Shown here: piece by piece, positions 20,331-31,111 of the stretch
Numbering within the stretch: position 1 is the stretch's first letter
Layout of the letters: the number at the start of each line of letters is the position of its first letter
Assembly: GCA_009733575.1 (NCBI GenBank)
Contig: ML769927.1
Span: 1-33,446, forward strand
DNA from: Gymnopus androsaceus JB14
Taxonomy: Eukaryota > Basidiomycota > Agaricomycetes > Agaricales > Omphalotaceae
Length of the DNA: 33,446 nucleotides
Reading direction: 5' to 3'
Notes under the pieces: model-generated
The model's input: the letters and a program-made list of their open reading frames with translations, nothing else
The model's database searches: none
What the model was told of the DNA's origin: nothing
Program-made: the position numbers and the translations under genes

Positions 20331-21484
20331 GACTCCATTTGATGAAGGTCTCACAACCATTGCGACTATGTCAAATTGGTTGATCGCGTACAAGAATGAT
20401 TCTGGTTGCTCTTAACTGAGTGTATTAGAAAGTTCAAGCTTTGTGGTGCAGTGGCTTGGTAACAAGGTAATACCTGCGATCGCTTTCCTTTCTCTTCTGA
20501 GCAGAATGCTGAAAATATAAGGCTTCTGCTGTTCAGGCTAACACTACATATTGTATATACAAAGGCACTCCACAATGAACAAACTTTTGGTTGTTTCACT
20601 TCACTGTGAGCAATTTAGGGGCCGACTCCCCTTCCCAGGTATACTTCTGCCACTATGTGAATAATCAAAAGCATATGTGCGTAGGCTGGGCAAATGCAAA
20701 CACATGTAAGATCTCTAGGCCTCCTACTGTAGTCATTCCCCCATATTGCCTTAAGTCCCTTAAACACCTAGTAAAATGATTGTGCATCAAAATGTACTTT
20801 CAGCACTTCCGATTGAACATCAAATGAATGGTTTTCTATTGGCATATGGTTTTAGTAAATAGCCGCTTAAGAACACTTACCAATGCTGATAGGAATGATC
20901 AGACTGGAGATGGAATATGGATGGAATTAAATATGCAATCAACACTACAACTAGTCAAATGGGTATATGACATGTTGAATTGATTCAAAGTTCATAACCA
21001 GATCATGCACTTCTTCATTGAATTTGTGCTGACTTCCTTTTATAGAACTCTTTTCTCACAATGTCTTCCTCTGCTATCACCGTTAATACGCTGAATTTTT
21101 GGCAAGACCTCGAGAACGCGATTCTTGACAAGTTTGCTTCTAGAGACAGTATAGGAGAGCTATAGTGAGCCCGAGCTGATAGCTGTAACGAGTCTAATAA
21201 GTGTGGAAGTACTTGGACCAACAGAGCCACAGTATTGAATTGGATATCAGCTAAGTAGTTTGTAGGAATCCATAGTCCGGTAGCAGAGTCTCACTGGCAT
21301 GTCAACACCAGCACTCATGTAAAAGAGGCACATTGCCCACATAGACTTGAGCTCAAAAGGATACACTCTGAAGACAAGTAACTCAGGGAATTATGGAAAG
21401 GATATGGACTTTGCGAAACGGGACAGAACCAATTCAAGTGGGCTGATGTTGAGATCACTTCAGGCTGCCCCAATTTATATCTTC
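20331..21484. other. No supported gene; decayed internal copia DNA likely
   Basis: About 1.15 kb with stops in all frames. One short open piece from an ATG at 21061 (MSSSAITVNTLNFWQDLENA) ends after 34 codons; it may be a gag start or a host fragment. Confidence 0.4.
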
Positions 21485-21552
21485 TTAGATAGTCCAAAGT
21501 GTAACAATCCAGTATCTAATATGATCAAAATTCACAGGAAATCCAGGGCCCT

Positions 21553-21915
21553 TGTTGGAATATCAAAAGTAAATATATTCTATCAAACTATACATGGAAC
21601 GCTTTCTCGTAGTCTCCACTTGTTTGTATCACCATCCCATGCACTCCACTGTTATCGTCTCGCAGACTCCACTCAGTCTCTCACTGTATCCACTTGCTCT
21701 CTCGCAGTACCCACTTTACCGTATGGACAGTAGCCACAAGTATTCACGCAGTAGCCACTTGCCCGATATATTGTTTGTACTTAGGACTGTATATAAGCTT
21801 AGGTACCATACCCTGTAATAACACCGTTGTCCCCCATCGATCTGTGTGATTGTTACTACTAAGTCCTGTGTGGACTTACTACTGCTACTTCCTATTTAGG
21901 AACGTAACTCTGATA
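21553..21915 (+). repeat. 5' LTR of the copia element
   Basis: Starts TGTTGGAATATC and ends CTCTGATA. It contains a TATA-like TGTATATAAGCTTAGG near 21787. It has A in AAAAGT, CACTG, CGATC and TGATA where the 3' LTR has G, CGCTG, CAATC and TAATA respectively. Confidence 0.93.
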
Positions 21916-21928
21916 GGTTATGGGCCCC
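21916..21928 (+). promoter_or_regulatory. Copia primer-binding site (half-tRNA type)
   Basis: GGTTATGGGCCCC starts directly after the LTR. The sequence is complementary to the anticodon-loop side of initiator tRNA-Met, the known priming mode of copia. An identical site follows the solitary LTR at 20318. Confidence 0.75.
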
Positions 21929-21970
21929 GGCCTTAACCATTGACGCATCATATTGCCGTAACGCTTGTTC

Positions 21971-24900
21971 ATGCCACCCAGGCCAGATCCTCCACCACTA
22001 CGAACTTGACAGGAGATAAAATCACAACAAGCACCACCACCAGTAACTCAACAACGTTCCATTGCATCGGAACAAGCCAGCTCATTGAGTAGCAAAGCTG
22101 TAACACCACAGCAGAAACCAGCACCATTACCTCCCACAGACAACACTGTTCCTTGTAAAGGACACCCACACATCTTTGATATCGACGAATTAGTCAACAG
22201 ATACAAAAGCCGAACCACTGGAAGGTGGAGCCAGTGCGACGAACAACATTGCCTAAACCGATACGACGTACTTTGGACAGGTAAATCAGCAGATTTTGCA
22301 AAACCCATCGCAAAAGAGCAGGAGCAAATCATCAGAAGTCACCTACGACCCATCGCTGACGACAACGAAGACGACGACGAAGAAGAGGACACTGAAGCAC
22401 CTGTTGCTCAGCCTATAGCATCATCCTCACAACAGCATACTCCCGCTCCAACACAATCACCTGCACCGAAACGCGAACCAACCCCACCTACACCTCCACA
22501 ATCATCTCCACAGGGCACCGCACCCCAATTTCCATATTCAAATACGGAACCACCTTCTCCACACAGAACCCCATCGCCATCAGATCCCGGATCACCAGGC
22601 GCTTTAATTGCTGATTCCGACAACGACGACAACGAAATGTCCAAAGCAAACAAAGCCTTTGATAAGGTTACAACCTTAAAGTCGGACGGATCAAATTGGG
22701 ACACGTGGAAAACTCGAGTGGAATTTGCAGCCAGATCTATCGGCTATCAGTGTTATTTGGAATGGAATCCGCAACCTGATCTTGCCCAAGGATCAAATGA
22801 CGAGCACAGGGGAAAGGATAGTGATTTGCTAAATGCAATCATTGGCAGATTATCGGATGGAATATTCCGAAGGTATAGGCACTATAACAACACAGAGCAG
22901 TTGTGGGAAAATTTACTTGCTGATTATGATTCTAAAAACGCTGTTACTGAATCATTTTTGCAAAGACGACTTCACACTATGCAATGCACGGACCCATCCA
23001 AGGTCAATAAACATTTGGACGATATGATCAGCATCCGCAACGATCTCACGACTAGGGGAATAGATATCAACAATGATATATTTGTCAATACCATTATGTC
23101 CTCTGTCCCCGACACCTTCAAAGCCACCATAAACGCATTGGCTGTTTTCTCCGCTAAATCTGACAAGAAGCTCAGTCCTGCGGAGCTCATCTCTACCATT
23201 CGTGCTGAATCAATGGTACACCAAATGCGACATGATCACAAGAAGTAATCGGCAAACTATGCCGGTAACAGGGGAAGAGGAGGTTTCCAAGGTCATGGAA
23301 ATTCCTTTAAGGGAAATTCCCGAGGCAGAGGCAGAGGCCGCGGAGGATCAACAAGTCGTCAGGACTCTGTTTGTTATAACTGCGGAGGTAAAGGTCACTT
23401 TGGAAATCAATGTCCATCGGAGAAATGCAGTCAGGCCAACAAGGCCAAGGAGACGAAGGCTCCTAAAGAGAAGCAGAAGAAGAAGTCAGATGGAAATTGG
23501 AGAGATAGGCCAAAGAACAGCGAAGTGGCATCCTCATCAATGATTGAGGAAGTACCAGAGTTGTCATGGGCAGCAATCGAAATTCCCGCTAAGCATGGGA
23601 ATCTTGTCTTTGATTTTTCCGAAATAGCTGATAAATTCGAATTAGCTCTTTCATCGCCGAGCGGTCGCAGGTGTCAGAAATACAATTCTGATACAATGCA
23701 AAACATCAAAGTCGACAGTCCTCCACCTCTTACTCTTAACAGTGAAGAGGAGGAAGAAGTATACATCGATGCTTACGCTGCAGCCCATAGTTACGAAGCA
23801 ATTCTTTTTGACTCCGGATGCTCTACCCACATGACGCCACTCACCGACGAACTCAGGAATCAACGGGAGATTCCAACACAAGTCATCCAGGCCGCTAACG
23901 CGGAAACCTTCACGGTAAGCATCTCCGGCACACTCCATCTGGGACTTCCAACATTCAAACAAGAAATAAGAATGTTAAAGCTCCCCAACACCCTTCTATG
24001 TCCAGACACTCCCAACACACTCGTATCACTGGGAAAACTCGACGATGATGGTTACACCATCCACACTGCTAATGGTAAAATGACGATCAGAGATCGCCAG
24101 GGAAATCTCGTGGGAGTTATCCCAAAGATTAACGGACTATACCAGATCCCATCAAGGGAACACGCTTATTCAACTAAGATCGGCAGATTGGTATCTCTTT
24201 ACGAGGCACACTGCATCTTAGGTCACCTCAACTATGCTTACGTGAAGCATATGTTCTGAGACAACCAGGTTCGTGGAATCGGATTGGATCCGAAGCAAAT
24301 GGACGAACCAGAATTCCGCGCTTGCATGCTTGGGAAAGCATCCAGGTACCCTATCACTCAGGTGTGATCATCTCCACGTGCGGAAAATTTTGGAGACATC
24401 TTCCACATGGACGTGTGGGGACCAGCACAAGTCAGAATGGTAAACCATTGCACATACACACTGACTCTAGTTGACGAAGCAACTGACTGGTTGGAGGAAC
24501 CCCAAATGAAGTCGAAGGACGAGTCATTCGCACAGTATGTGGTTCTCCAAACAGGCCTCCAAACTCAACACGGCACAACTGTTAAAGTTCTCCACTCTGA
24601 TCGAGGGGGAGAATTTCTCAGTAACAAATTCACGGCATATCTGGAACGCATTGGGACACGACGACATCTCACGGTACACGACACCCCGGAACACAATGGT
24701 TTAGCGGAACGCGCACATTGAACGTTGCTGAATGCAGTTCGAAGTCTTTTGATCTCATCAGGACTCCCAAAATGGCTTTGGGATTCATGATGAAATATGC
24801 GGTATATGTTTGGAATAGGACATCGAAGAAAGCCATCGGAATGGCCACTCCATACGAGAAATGGTTTGGTATTAAACCGGACATTACTAATCTTCGAATC

Positions 24901-26917
24901 TTCGGCAGCATTGTTTATGTCAAACGAGAAAAGGAACCCGGCAAATTGGAACCACAGGCCCAGGAAGGACGCTGGATAGGACTTGAACCCGAATCGAATG
25001 GTCACTATATCTACTGGCCAACACGTCACACTGTCACAACGGAGAGGAACGTAGTTTTCTCTGACAGGCAGATCCAACCCGTTGAAGGGGAGGATGGAAA
25101 TTTGGGAAATTTAGGAACATCGGTCACCGAGTCGGAACAGCCTGTCATACCAGTTCCAGAAGAAATTGCCGAACCAATTGCACCAGACGAAGTATCTGGG
25201 AAACGAGTCAGACAACCCACCAAGAAGAACTCAGGACGTCAGTTGAAAGGACCTTGGAGAAAGGAAGTGATGAGTTGCGAGCAGTCCTATACCGCATCTG
25301 GCATACGTCACGGTAACAATCAGGAATATCCGAAATCTGACGTGCCTTTATCTGTTGCAGAAGCCTATGAGACGACTGACAGCTCGCAGCAAAATCGTAC
25401 GATGCCACTGAAAGGACGAAATCTCGAGAGCCCTCCAAGTTTGAGCGTGGACCTTCATACCAATGTTCTCCACCTCCACCAGAAATGCCCAACTATCTCA
25501 CATCCCAAATGGTCTATCGGACCAAGAAGGATGAACGAGGTCACATTACAGGACACCGAGCTCGTCTTGTTGTATGTGGATTTAATCAGATCCCAGACAT
25601 TGACTACTTCCCAGACAAAACATTTGCATCTGTTGCGAAACTTGCATCAGCCCGTGCTATACTCAGCATTGGAGCTGAGAAGAGCATGATTATTCACCAA
25701 ATGGACGTGAAATCAGCTTACCTTTACGGGAAATTGGACGACAATGAGCGCATTTTATGAAGGCACCTCCAGGCATTGATATAGGGTAAAACCAGGTCAA
25801 ACCTTACGGCTTAAACTCGCACTTTACAGACTTAACAAGCTGGTCGATGATGGTACATGCGATTCAGGGAAATCATGACCCAACTTGGGTTTAAACGGTC
25901 TGATTTGATCATGCTGTTTTCTATTGCACTAATCCCTTCACCATCATTCTCATACATGTTGACGACATGACATTGGTTACCGAAACCCTGGCCATCATGG
26001 AGAAACTAAAGAAAGATATTGGGGCCATAATCAAAGTTGTTGATTCCGGAGAAATCCATTGGCTACTTGGGATCGAGATCCGAAGATCTCTCCATAATAG
26101 GACGATTCACCTATCCCAGTGGTCATACATTGACGCCATACTCTCTCACTATGGATTCTCGGATATAAAGCCACTCTCTATTCCCTTCGATCCCCACATT
26201 CACCTCACCAAAGACCAGTCACCCAAAACGGTCGAGGATATCGCTTTTATGCGCGACAAACCCTACAGAGAGGCCCTTGGCACTCTCCAGTACTTATCCA
26301 TTGCTACGAGACCTGACATCACGTATGCAGTCTCTATCCTTGCTCGCTTTTCACAAAACCCCGGCATCACTCATTGGAATGGTGTACGCTGTGTCTATGC
26401 CTATCTCAAATACACTCGAGACTTTTGGCTCAGTACGAGCAACCAGGAGCCAGTCCAAGGTTACACGGATGCGGATGGTATGTCCCAAGAGGATTGACAT
26501 GCTATTTCCGGGTACGTTTTTATGTTGAATGGCGGAGCAGTATCTTGGTCGTCGAAACAACAGGATACCATTTCTTTATCCACCACGGAAGCCGAGTATA
26601 TCGCTTTGACCCATGCAGCAAAGGAAGCGATCTGGCTTAGGAATCTTTTGTTGGAAATCTTTGGTCCAATTACTCATGCGATCCCTATCATGTCAGACAA
26701 TCAGTCCGCCATCGCATTGGCAAAGGATGATTGTTTTCATGCCAGGACCAAACACATCGATATCCGATACCACTTCATCCGCTATGTCATCAAGGAAGGT
26801 AAAATTTGTCTTACATACTGCCCTACCAAAAATATGACAGCAGACATCTTCACCAAAGCCTTGCCTTTGATGAAAGCCAAACACTTCGCAGCATCCATGG
26901 GATTAGCAAAGGTTTGA
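21971..26917 (+). pseudogene. Copia gag-pol polyprotein, multiply interrupted
   Basis: Starts at ATG 21971. Gag runs to about 23360 (FDKVTTLKSDGSNWDTWKTR), with a zinc knuckle CYNCGGKGHFGNQC near 23368-23410. Protease: FDSGCSTHMTP near 23808. Integrase: HCILGHLNYAYVKH, then Asp in DVWGP, Asp in LHSDRGGEF and Glu in HNGLAERAH; the zinc-binding CxxC is reduced to FRAC. Reverse transcriptase: VYRTKKDERG, MDVKSAYLYG and HVDDM. RNase H: WSSKQQDTISLSTTEAEYIA. Stops in the reading frame: TGA 22007, TAA 23246, TGA 24257, TGA 24365, TGA 24719 and TGA 26495. There is a one-base shift near 24780, another near 25400, and a badly decayed part of the RT at 25745-25966. Five of the stops are TGA where Arg (CGA) would fit. 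Confidence 0.93.
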
Positions 26918-26924
26918 AGGGGAG

Positions 26925-27287
26925 TGTTGGAATATCAAAGGTAAATATATTCTATCAAACTATACATGGAACGCTTTCTCGTAGTCTCCACTTGTTTGTA
27001 TCACCATCCCATGCACTCCACTGTTATCGTCTCGCAGACTCCACTCAGTCTCTCGCTGTATCCACTTGCTCTCTCGCAGTACCCACTTTACCGTATGGAC
27101 AGTAGCCACAAGTATTCACGCAGTAGCCACTTGCCCGATATATTGTTTGTACTTAGGACTGTATATAAGCTTAGGTACCATACCCTGTAATAACACCGTT
27201 GTCCCCCATCAATCTGTGTGATTGTTACTACTAAGTCCTGTGTGGACTTACTACTGCTACTTCCTATTTAGGAACGTAACTCTAATA
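26925..27287 (+). repeat. 3' LTR of the copia element
   Basis: Same length as the 5' LTR, preceded by the purine tract and followed by the GCCCT target duplication. Confidence 0.93.
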
Positions 27288-27299
27288 GCCCTGGAATCC

Positions 27300-27440
27300 A
27301 TACGCCCCACCTGGATTCCATGCACTAGTAAATATAGGAGTGTATGGATTCCATGCATGTTGCATGGAATCCATGCACTAGTAAATATAGTAGCGTATGG
27401 ACTCCATGCACTAGTAAATATAGTAGTGTATGGATTCCAT
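27300..27440. repeat. Repeated GGAATCCATGCACTAG words
   Basis: Several copies of (T)GGAATCCATGCACTAGTAAA with TATAG(G/T)AG(T/C)GTATGG. They recur in inverted orientation at 28385-28465 and 29100-29190, forming part of the symmetry of the outer element. Confidence 0.75.
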
Positions 27441-27449
27441 GCATGTTGC

Positions 27450-27775
27450 ATTAGTACTAGTTCAACCATTAGATTAGTTACTAGTCCGAGTTATCAGTAC
27501 TAGTACCACCATTAGGTTACTAGTATGAGTTATTAGTACTATTAGATTTGTCACTAGTATGACTTATTAGTACTAGTTCAACCATTAGATTAGTTACTAG
27601 TCTGAGTTATTAGTAATAGTACCACCATTAGATTAGTTACTAGTCCGAGTTATTAGTACTAGTACAACCATTAGATTAGTTACTAGTCCAAGTTATTGGT
27701 ACTAGTACCACCATTAGGTTAGTTACTAGTACAAGTTATTGGTACCCGTCCAACCATTAGCTTACTTACTAGTAT
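27450..27775. repeat. Minisatellite of about 43 bp, 7-8 copies
   Basis: The unit ACTAGTNCNACCATTAGATT followed by AGTTACTAGTCCGAGTTATT and AGT is repeated with small changes and one or two shortened copies. It is rich in the ACTAGT hexamer. Confidence 0.9.
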
Positions 27776-27779
27776 GACC

Positions 27780-28150
27780 TTAAGCACTGTTGCCTGCCCT
27801 CCCGGTGCTTATGGGCGCTTATTTATCCAAAAAATGTTGGGAATAAGGCTTGATAAATCCTTAAAAAATCATCAAAGATCATCAAAATATCTCAGCATTG
27901 TTGTTCCGCCCCCCGGTGCATATGGGTACGTATGGGCACTCATTTTACCACAGAACATCGGGAATTGAGCTTGATAAATTCTGGAAAAATCATGAAAACA
28001 GTGAAAATATTTGGGCATTGTTATCCCACCCACCAGCGCTTATGGGTGTGTATTTTCCTGCCAAATAATGGGAATTGAGCTTGATAAATCTCGGAAAAAT
28101 CATCAAAAATCATGAAAATATTTAGGCATTGTTTTCCCACCTCCCACTGA
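27780..28150. repeat. Tandem repeat of about 115 bp, three copies plus a partial
   Basis: Each unit contains GCATTGTT, a CCC-rich run, GGTGCTTATGGG, then GGGAATTGAGCTTGATAAAT and GGAAAAATCATCAAA. Units start near 27785, 27896, 28015 and 28126; the last is truncated. Confidence 0.85.
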
Positions 28151-28566
28151 TTATGGCACCTCATGCCCAAATGTTGTCATGTGACACATGTGACATTGTC
28201 ACACTACATATACAGTATCCCTTAACCATAGCTCTCCTTCTGGAATTCATCCTCATTGTAATCAAAAGTTTAATTTGTAGTTTGTGTGACAGTGTCACAT
28301 GCAGGCTGATGGGATCAGCAGAGGTAGGTTGCTGGGTGTAGATGAGAAAGTCATCACTAATGTGACTATTACTATACTTTGCATGCACTACTATATTTAC
28401 TTGTGCATGGAATCCATACACTACTATATTTACTAGTGCATGGAATCCATACACTACTATATTTACTCACCTGAGGAGATAGCTGTATTATAATATAGCC
28501 CAATAGGTTATTGGACATGTATTATAATACCACCGATAAGTTCTCGGATGGCCTATAACTGCCTAA

Positions 28567-28950
28567 TAAACCCTAACCATAGTTTAATAAGATGGAGCCA
28601 TATCTCGGGAACTAGGGGCCGTGGGAAAAAACAGAAAAGGCTAAACCCCCTTATTTTTTCCCTCTTTCCAGTCATGCCTCTGCTTAACCCTAATCTAAAA
28701 TTAGGGTTATGACCAAATATAGTAATAAGCACTGTCTTGTTAGGGTAAGCACTTAGCATAGAGACCTGATCAAAACAGTGCCAAACAAACAGTGAACATA
28801 GATTAGGGTTAGGGTGGTTAGGGTGGTTAGGGTTTAGGGGTTGAGGATAATAATGGGGGTGTGGGGGCTTGCCCCCACTGTTAAAATATTAGTCAGGGTT
28901 AGGGTTAGGATGCAGGGTAGGGCTAGGGTTGGGTGCAGGTAACCTACATG
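28567..28950. repeat. Interstitial telomere-like TTAGGG/CCCTAA tracts
   Basis: TTAGGGTTAGGGTGGTTAGG with continuing TTAGGG near 28804-28840 and GGGTTAGGGTTAGGATG near 28897, plus AACCCTAA or CCCTAA at about 28570 and 28687. The tracts are short and degenerate and lie inside the outer inverted-repeat element, so this is not a chromosome end. Confidence 0.8.
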
Positions 28951-29259
28951 AGCATGGGAAAAGTGTCTGTTTTTTCCCACAGGCTCTTGTTCTCTCTGTA
29001 TCAATATTTCTTTTTTGCATAGACAACTTATCCATGGTATTATAATACACTCCCGATAACTTATTGGGCTGTATTATAATGTACCTAATGAACCAGCTGA
29101 TTTACTAGTGTATGGAATCCATACACTACTATATCTATTAATGCATGGAATCCATATGCTACTATATTTACTAGTGCATGGAATCCAGGCAGGGCCCCTG
29201 GATTTCCTGTGGATTTTGATCATATTAGATACTGGATTGTTACACTTTGGACTATCTAA

Positions 29260-29724
29260 CTAGTTACTTTTCCTGGTAGACTGGAATGTTGAGATTGTCA
29301 TGATAGCTGAAGGGTACTTTGAAGCTTGATACCAAGGAAGCGCTAATAATTTGTTTGGCGCCGAACAACAGATAAACAACATATGCCAAAAAGAATGAAA
29401 CAAGAGCAGAAGGATTGACAAAGCCAAGAGAGCATATGTAGGCCCTTGAAGTGACGTGTACCAGGATTGGAAGGCATACATGTCTGCCAAGAAATGGAAG
29501 AAACAACACGCAATAGACAGAGATTCGAGCTAGGAGAAAAACACTGTACATTAGTTGGTGTTTTCCCGCATGGATATACTCCAGGGATATAGAGATATGG
29601 ATATGGATATGGTTGGGAAGCTACGAGGATGGAGAATGATAATACAAAGGAAGGAAAGAAGGATACAATAAGTTACGACGAGAAACAGAACTATGATGGG
29701 ATTAGTGAGCACGGCGCTGGGCAT
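29260..29724 (-). CDS. Possible small two-helix membrane protein
   Basis: Model: exon 1 29724-29677 (MPSAVLTNPIIVLFLV), intron GTAACT..CTCCTAG (147 nt, phase 0), exon 2 29529-29260; 105 residues. An in-frame TAG immediately precedes exon 2, which agrees with a splice acceptor there. Hydrophobic segments are IIVLFLVLESLSIACCFFHF and YALLALSILLLLFHSFWHM. It ends TFQSTRKSN before TAG. The stop codon sits directly against the terminal repeat of the neighbouring element (29259), so the C-terminus may have been cut by that insertion. A second frame over exon 2 is also open and hydrophobic, which weakens the model. No family recognised. Confidence 0.3.
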
Positions 29725-30560
29725 GTGTCAGCTACATAGCAGTACATGTCACCCAAGGAAAGGACCAAAGGTGCATAACCAAGACAGAAATAGGGTGTAA
29801 TACCCATAAGAAGCAGACAAACAGACATTAGGGTTGCAGATATATGCATATACGGACTATTTTATTATAATTTCTCCTTTTCTGAACAAGTTGTACCATT
29901 TCTCCAGATTCTCGAAGTACTTTATTATTTAACCAGTGTCTGGCCAAGAGTAGTATAAAAGCCTAGCTATATTTACTTTGCAAAACAAGTTACCTTTGGA
30001 CCTCATTTGTTGCTAGTGTGAATCCTTGTTGATGTAGCTACGGCTGAGACAGGAAAGATACCACTCCCTTGTGAACCAAAGTAATACTTCATGTGGTACG
30101 GAAAGAGTTGTTTATTGCACCCAGTGTTAGAGACTTATAATCCTAGCGACTGTGAAAACCCCGACTTAAACCAAGTCAAATTATTGTTTTAGTTTCGAGG
30201 AGTCTAGTGTGACCACCAAGAAACAACCATCTGTTGCGACTGAGCTCAGGTGTACAGGAAGCAAACTGTCTGTTGTCCTGAGTGGTTTTGCCCTACTGTT
30301 GGGAATCACTTTGTTGAACCAAGCCATATTGTTGGTGGTTCTTTTTGTTGTCATTTTTATATTGTTGCCCCTATCATTGCCCCAAATCAGTATAGATTGA
30401 TTAGAAAAGGAGATCCTATCCTTCAATTGTCTACCAGCATCACTTTGAGAAACACCAGTCACTTTCAACAGACAAATAGAGTATTTTCTTTGCGGAACCT
30501 TTGACAACGCACCCTTGCTATTTAAATTGATAGCCAAACCCCCTGTGTTCCAGTCGCTTA
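29725..30560. other. LTR- or promoter-like DNA without a supported gene
   Basis: A TATA-like AGTATAAAAGCC occurs near 29951. It could belong to an LTR driving the gag remnant downstream, but no paired LTR or primer-binding site is evident. Open frames at 30181-30537 (minus) and 30250-30504 (plus) overlap and are not recognised. Confidence 0.35.
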
Positions 30561-30564
30561 GTGT

Positions 30565-30910
30565 TGATTACTCTGCACTACTTGAACCAACGGACCCACA
30601 GCTTGTTACCGTTGTTCCCTTTTTGGATGGTACTAACTACCAGACATGGTGTTCTTCCATGCTCACTCATCTCTGTTTCCAGAAGCTCGCTGGAATTGCT
30701 GATGGCTGCCAAAACATACCACCAGAGCTCCTACTACTGCAGAAATTACTGCCGGTACTTATAATTCTGGAGATGATGTTATTGACTCCTCACCCGAGTT
30801 ATGGAAATAGATCAATGACTGGGATGATCTCAATGACTCTGCCCTAGGTGCCATTGCCTTGCATCTTCCGGACCATATCTGCCAGACTGCCATGAAGGAC
30901 ACTGGAAGTT
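30565..30910 (+). pseudogene. Retrotransposon gag-like fragment
   Basis: Reads VVPFLDGTNYQTWCSSMLTH, LCFQKLAGIADGC and, after a frame change near 30735, GDDVIDSSPELWK, a TAG, then LNDSALGAIALHLPDHICQT. The opening DGTNYQTWCSSM is the typical start of copia gag domains. At least one frameshift and one TAG inactivate it. It is not a piece of the main copia element, whose gag differs. Confidence 0.6.
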
Positions 30911-31111
30911 GACCTGTTGTTCAGCATCCAGCAGTCAAAGTGACTGTAACATTAAACCAGAGATGCCACATATTTGCCTGCAACATCCAGTGGGTAAGTA
31001 AATGTTAATGATTACTGATGCATATTTTTGAATTGCCAGAATTGAAATTCACTGGAGAGCATGAGGCATCTACATAAGCTTGACTAATATACTGACACCT
31101 CACACCTCCTG

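Larger units (their letters stand above)
21553..27287 (+). mobile_element. Copia (Ty1-type) LTR retrotransposon, structurally complete, coding region broken
   Basis: Two 363-bp LTRs (21553-21915 and 26925-27287) differ at about four sites, all transitions. A 5-bp target duplication GCCCT flanks the element (21548-21552 and 27288-27292). The primer-binding site GGTTATGGGCCCC (21916) fits the internal, anticodon-side half of initiator tRNA-Met as in Drosophila copia. The polypurine tract AAGGGGAG lies just before the 3' LTR. Domain order gag, protease, integrase, reverse transcriptase, RNase H identifies the copia superfamily. The coding region has many stops and frameshifts, so the element cannot encode its own machinery. 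Confidence 0.95.
21485..29259. mobile_element. Inverted-repeat element split by the copia insertion
   Basis: The left end 21485-21552 reads TTAGATAGTCCAAAGTGTAA, CAATCCAGTATCTAATATGA, then CACAGGAAATCCAGG. The right end 29192-29259 is its reverse complement with one or two differences. Removing the copia element and one copy of its target duplication leaves about 2.04 kb. That remainder is itself symmetrical: GGAATCCATGCACTAGTAAA words at 27300-27440 mirror those at 28385-28465 and 29100-29190, and TATTATAATA-containing blocks at 28480-28545 and 29038-29090 are inverted. It carries two tandem arrays and telomere-like tracts but no transposase. Superfamily unknown. Confidence 0.7.

Noticed and set aside
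22408..22704. Minus-strand frame opposite copia gag
   Set aside because: Shadow of the Pro/Ser-rich gag linker; no independent support.
27450..28150. CRISPR array
   Set aside because: Repeats are contiguous or have repeated, not unique, spacers, and the setting is eukaryotic; these are minisatellites.
28800..28950. Chromosome end
   Set aside because: Telomere-like units are few, degenerate, in both orientations and flanked by ordinary sequence on both sides.
29690..29725. Third copy of the peptide gene
   Set aside because: About 17 of 20 bases resemble the end of the signal-peptide exon of copy 2 (ATTAG(C/T)GAGCAC...), but no hydrophobic segment, GTCAGAT donor or TEK exon accompanies it; chance similarity is likely.
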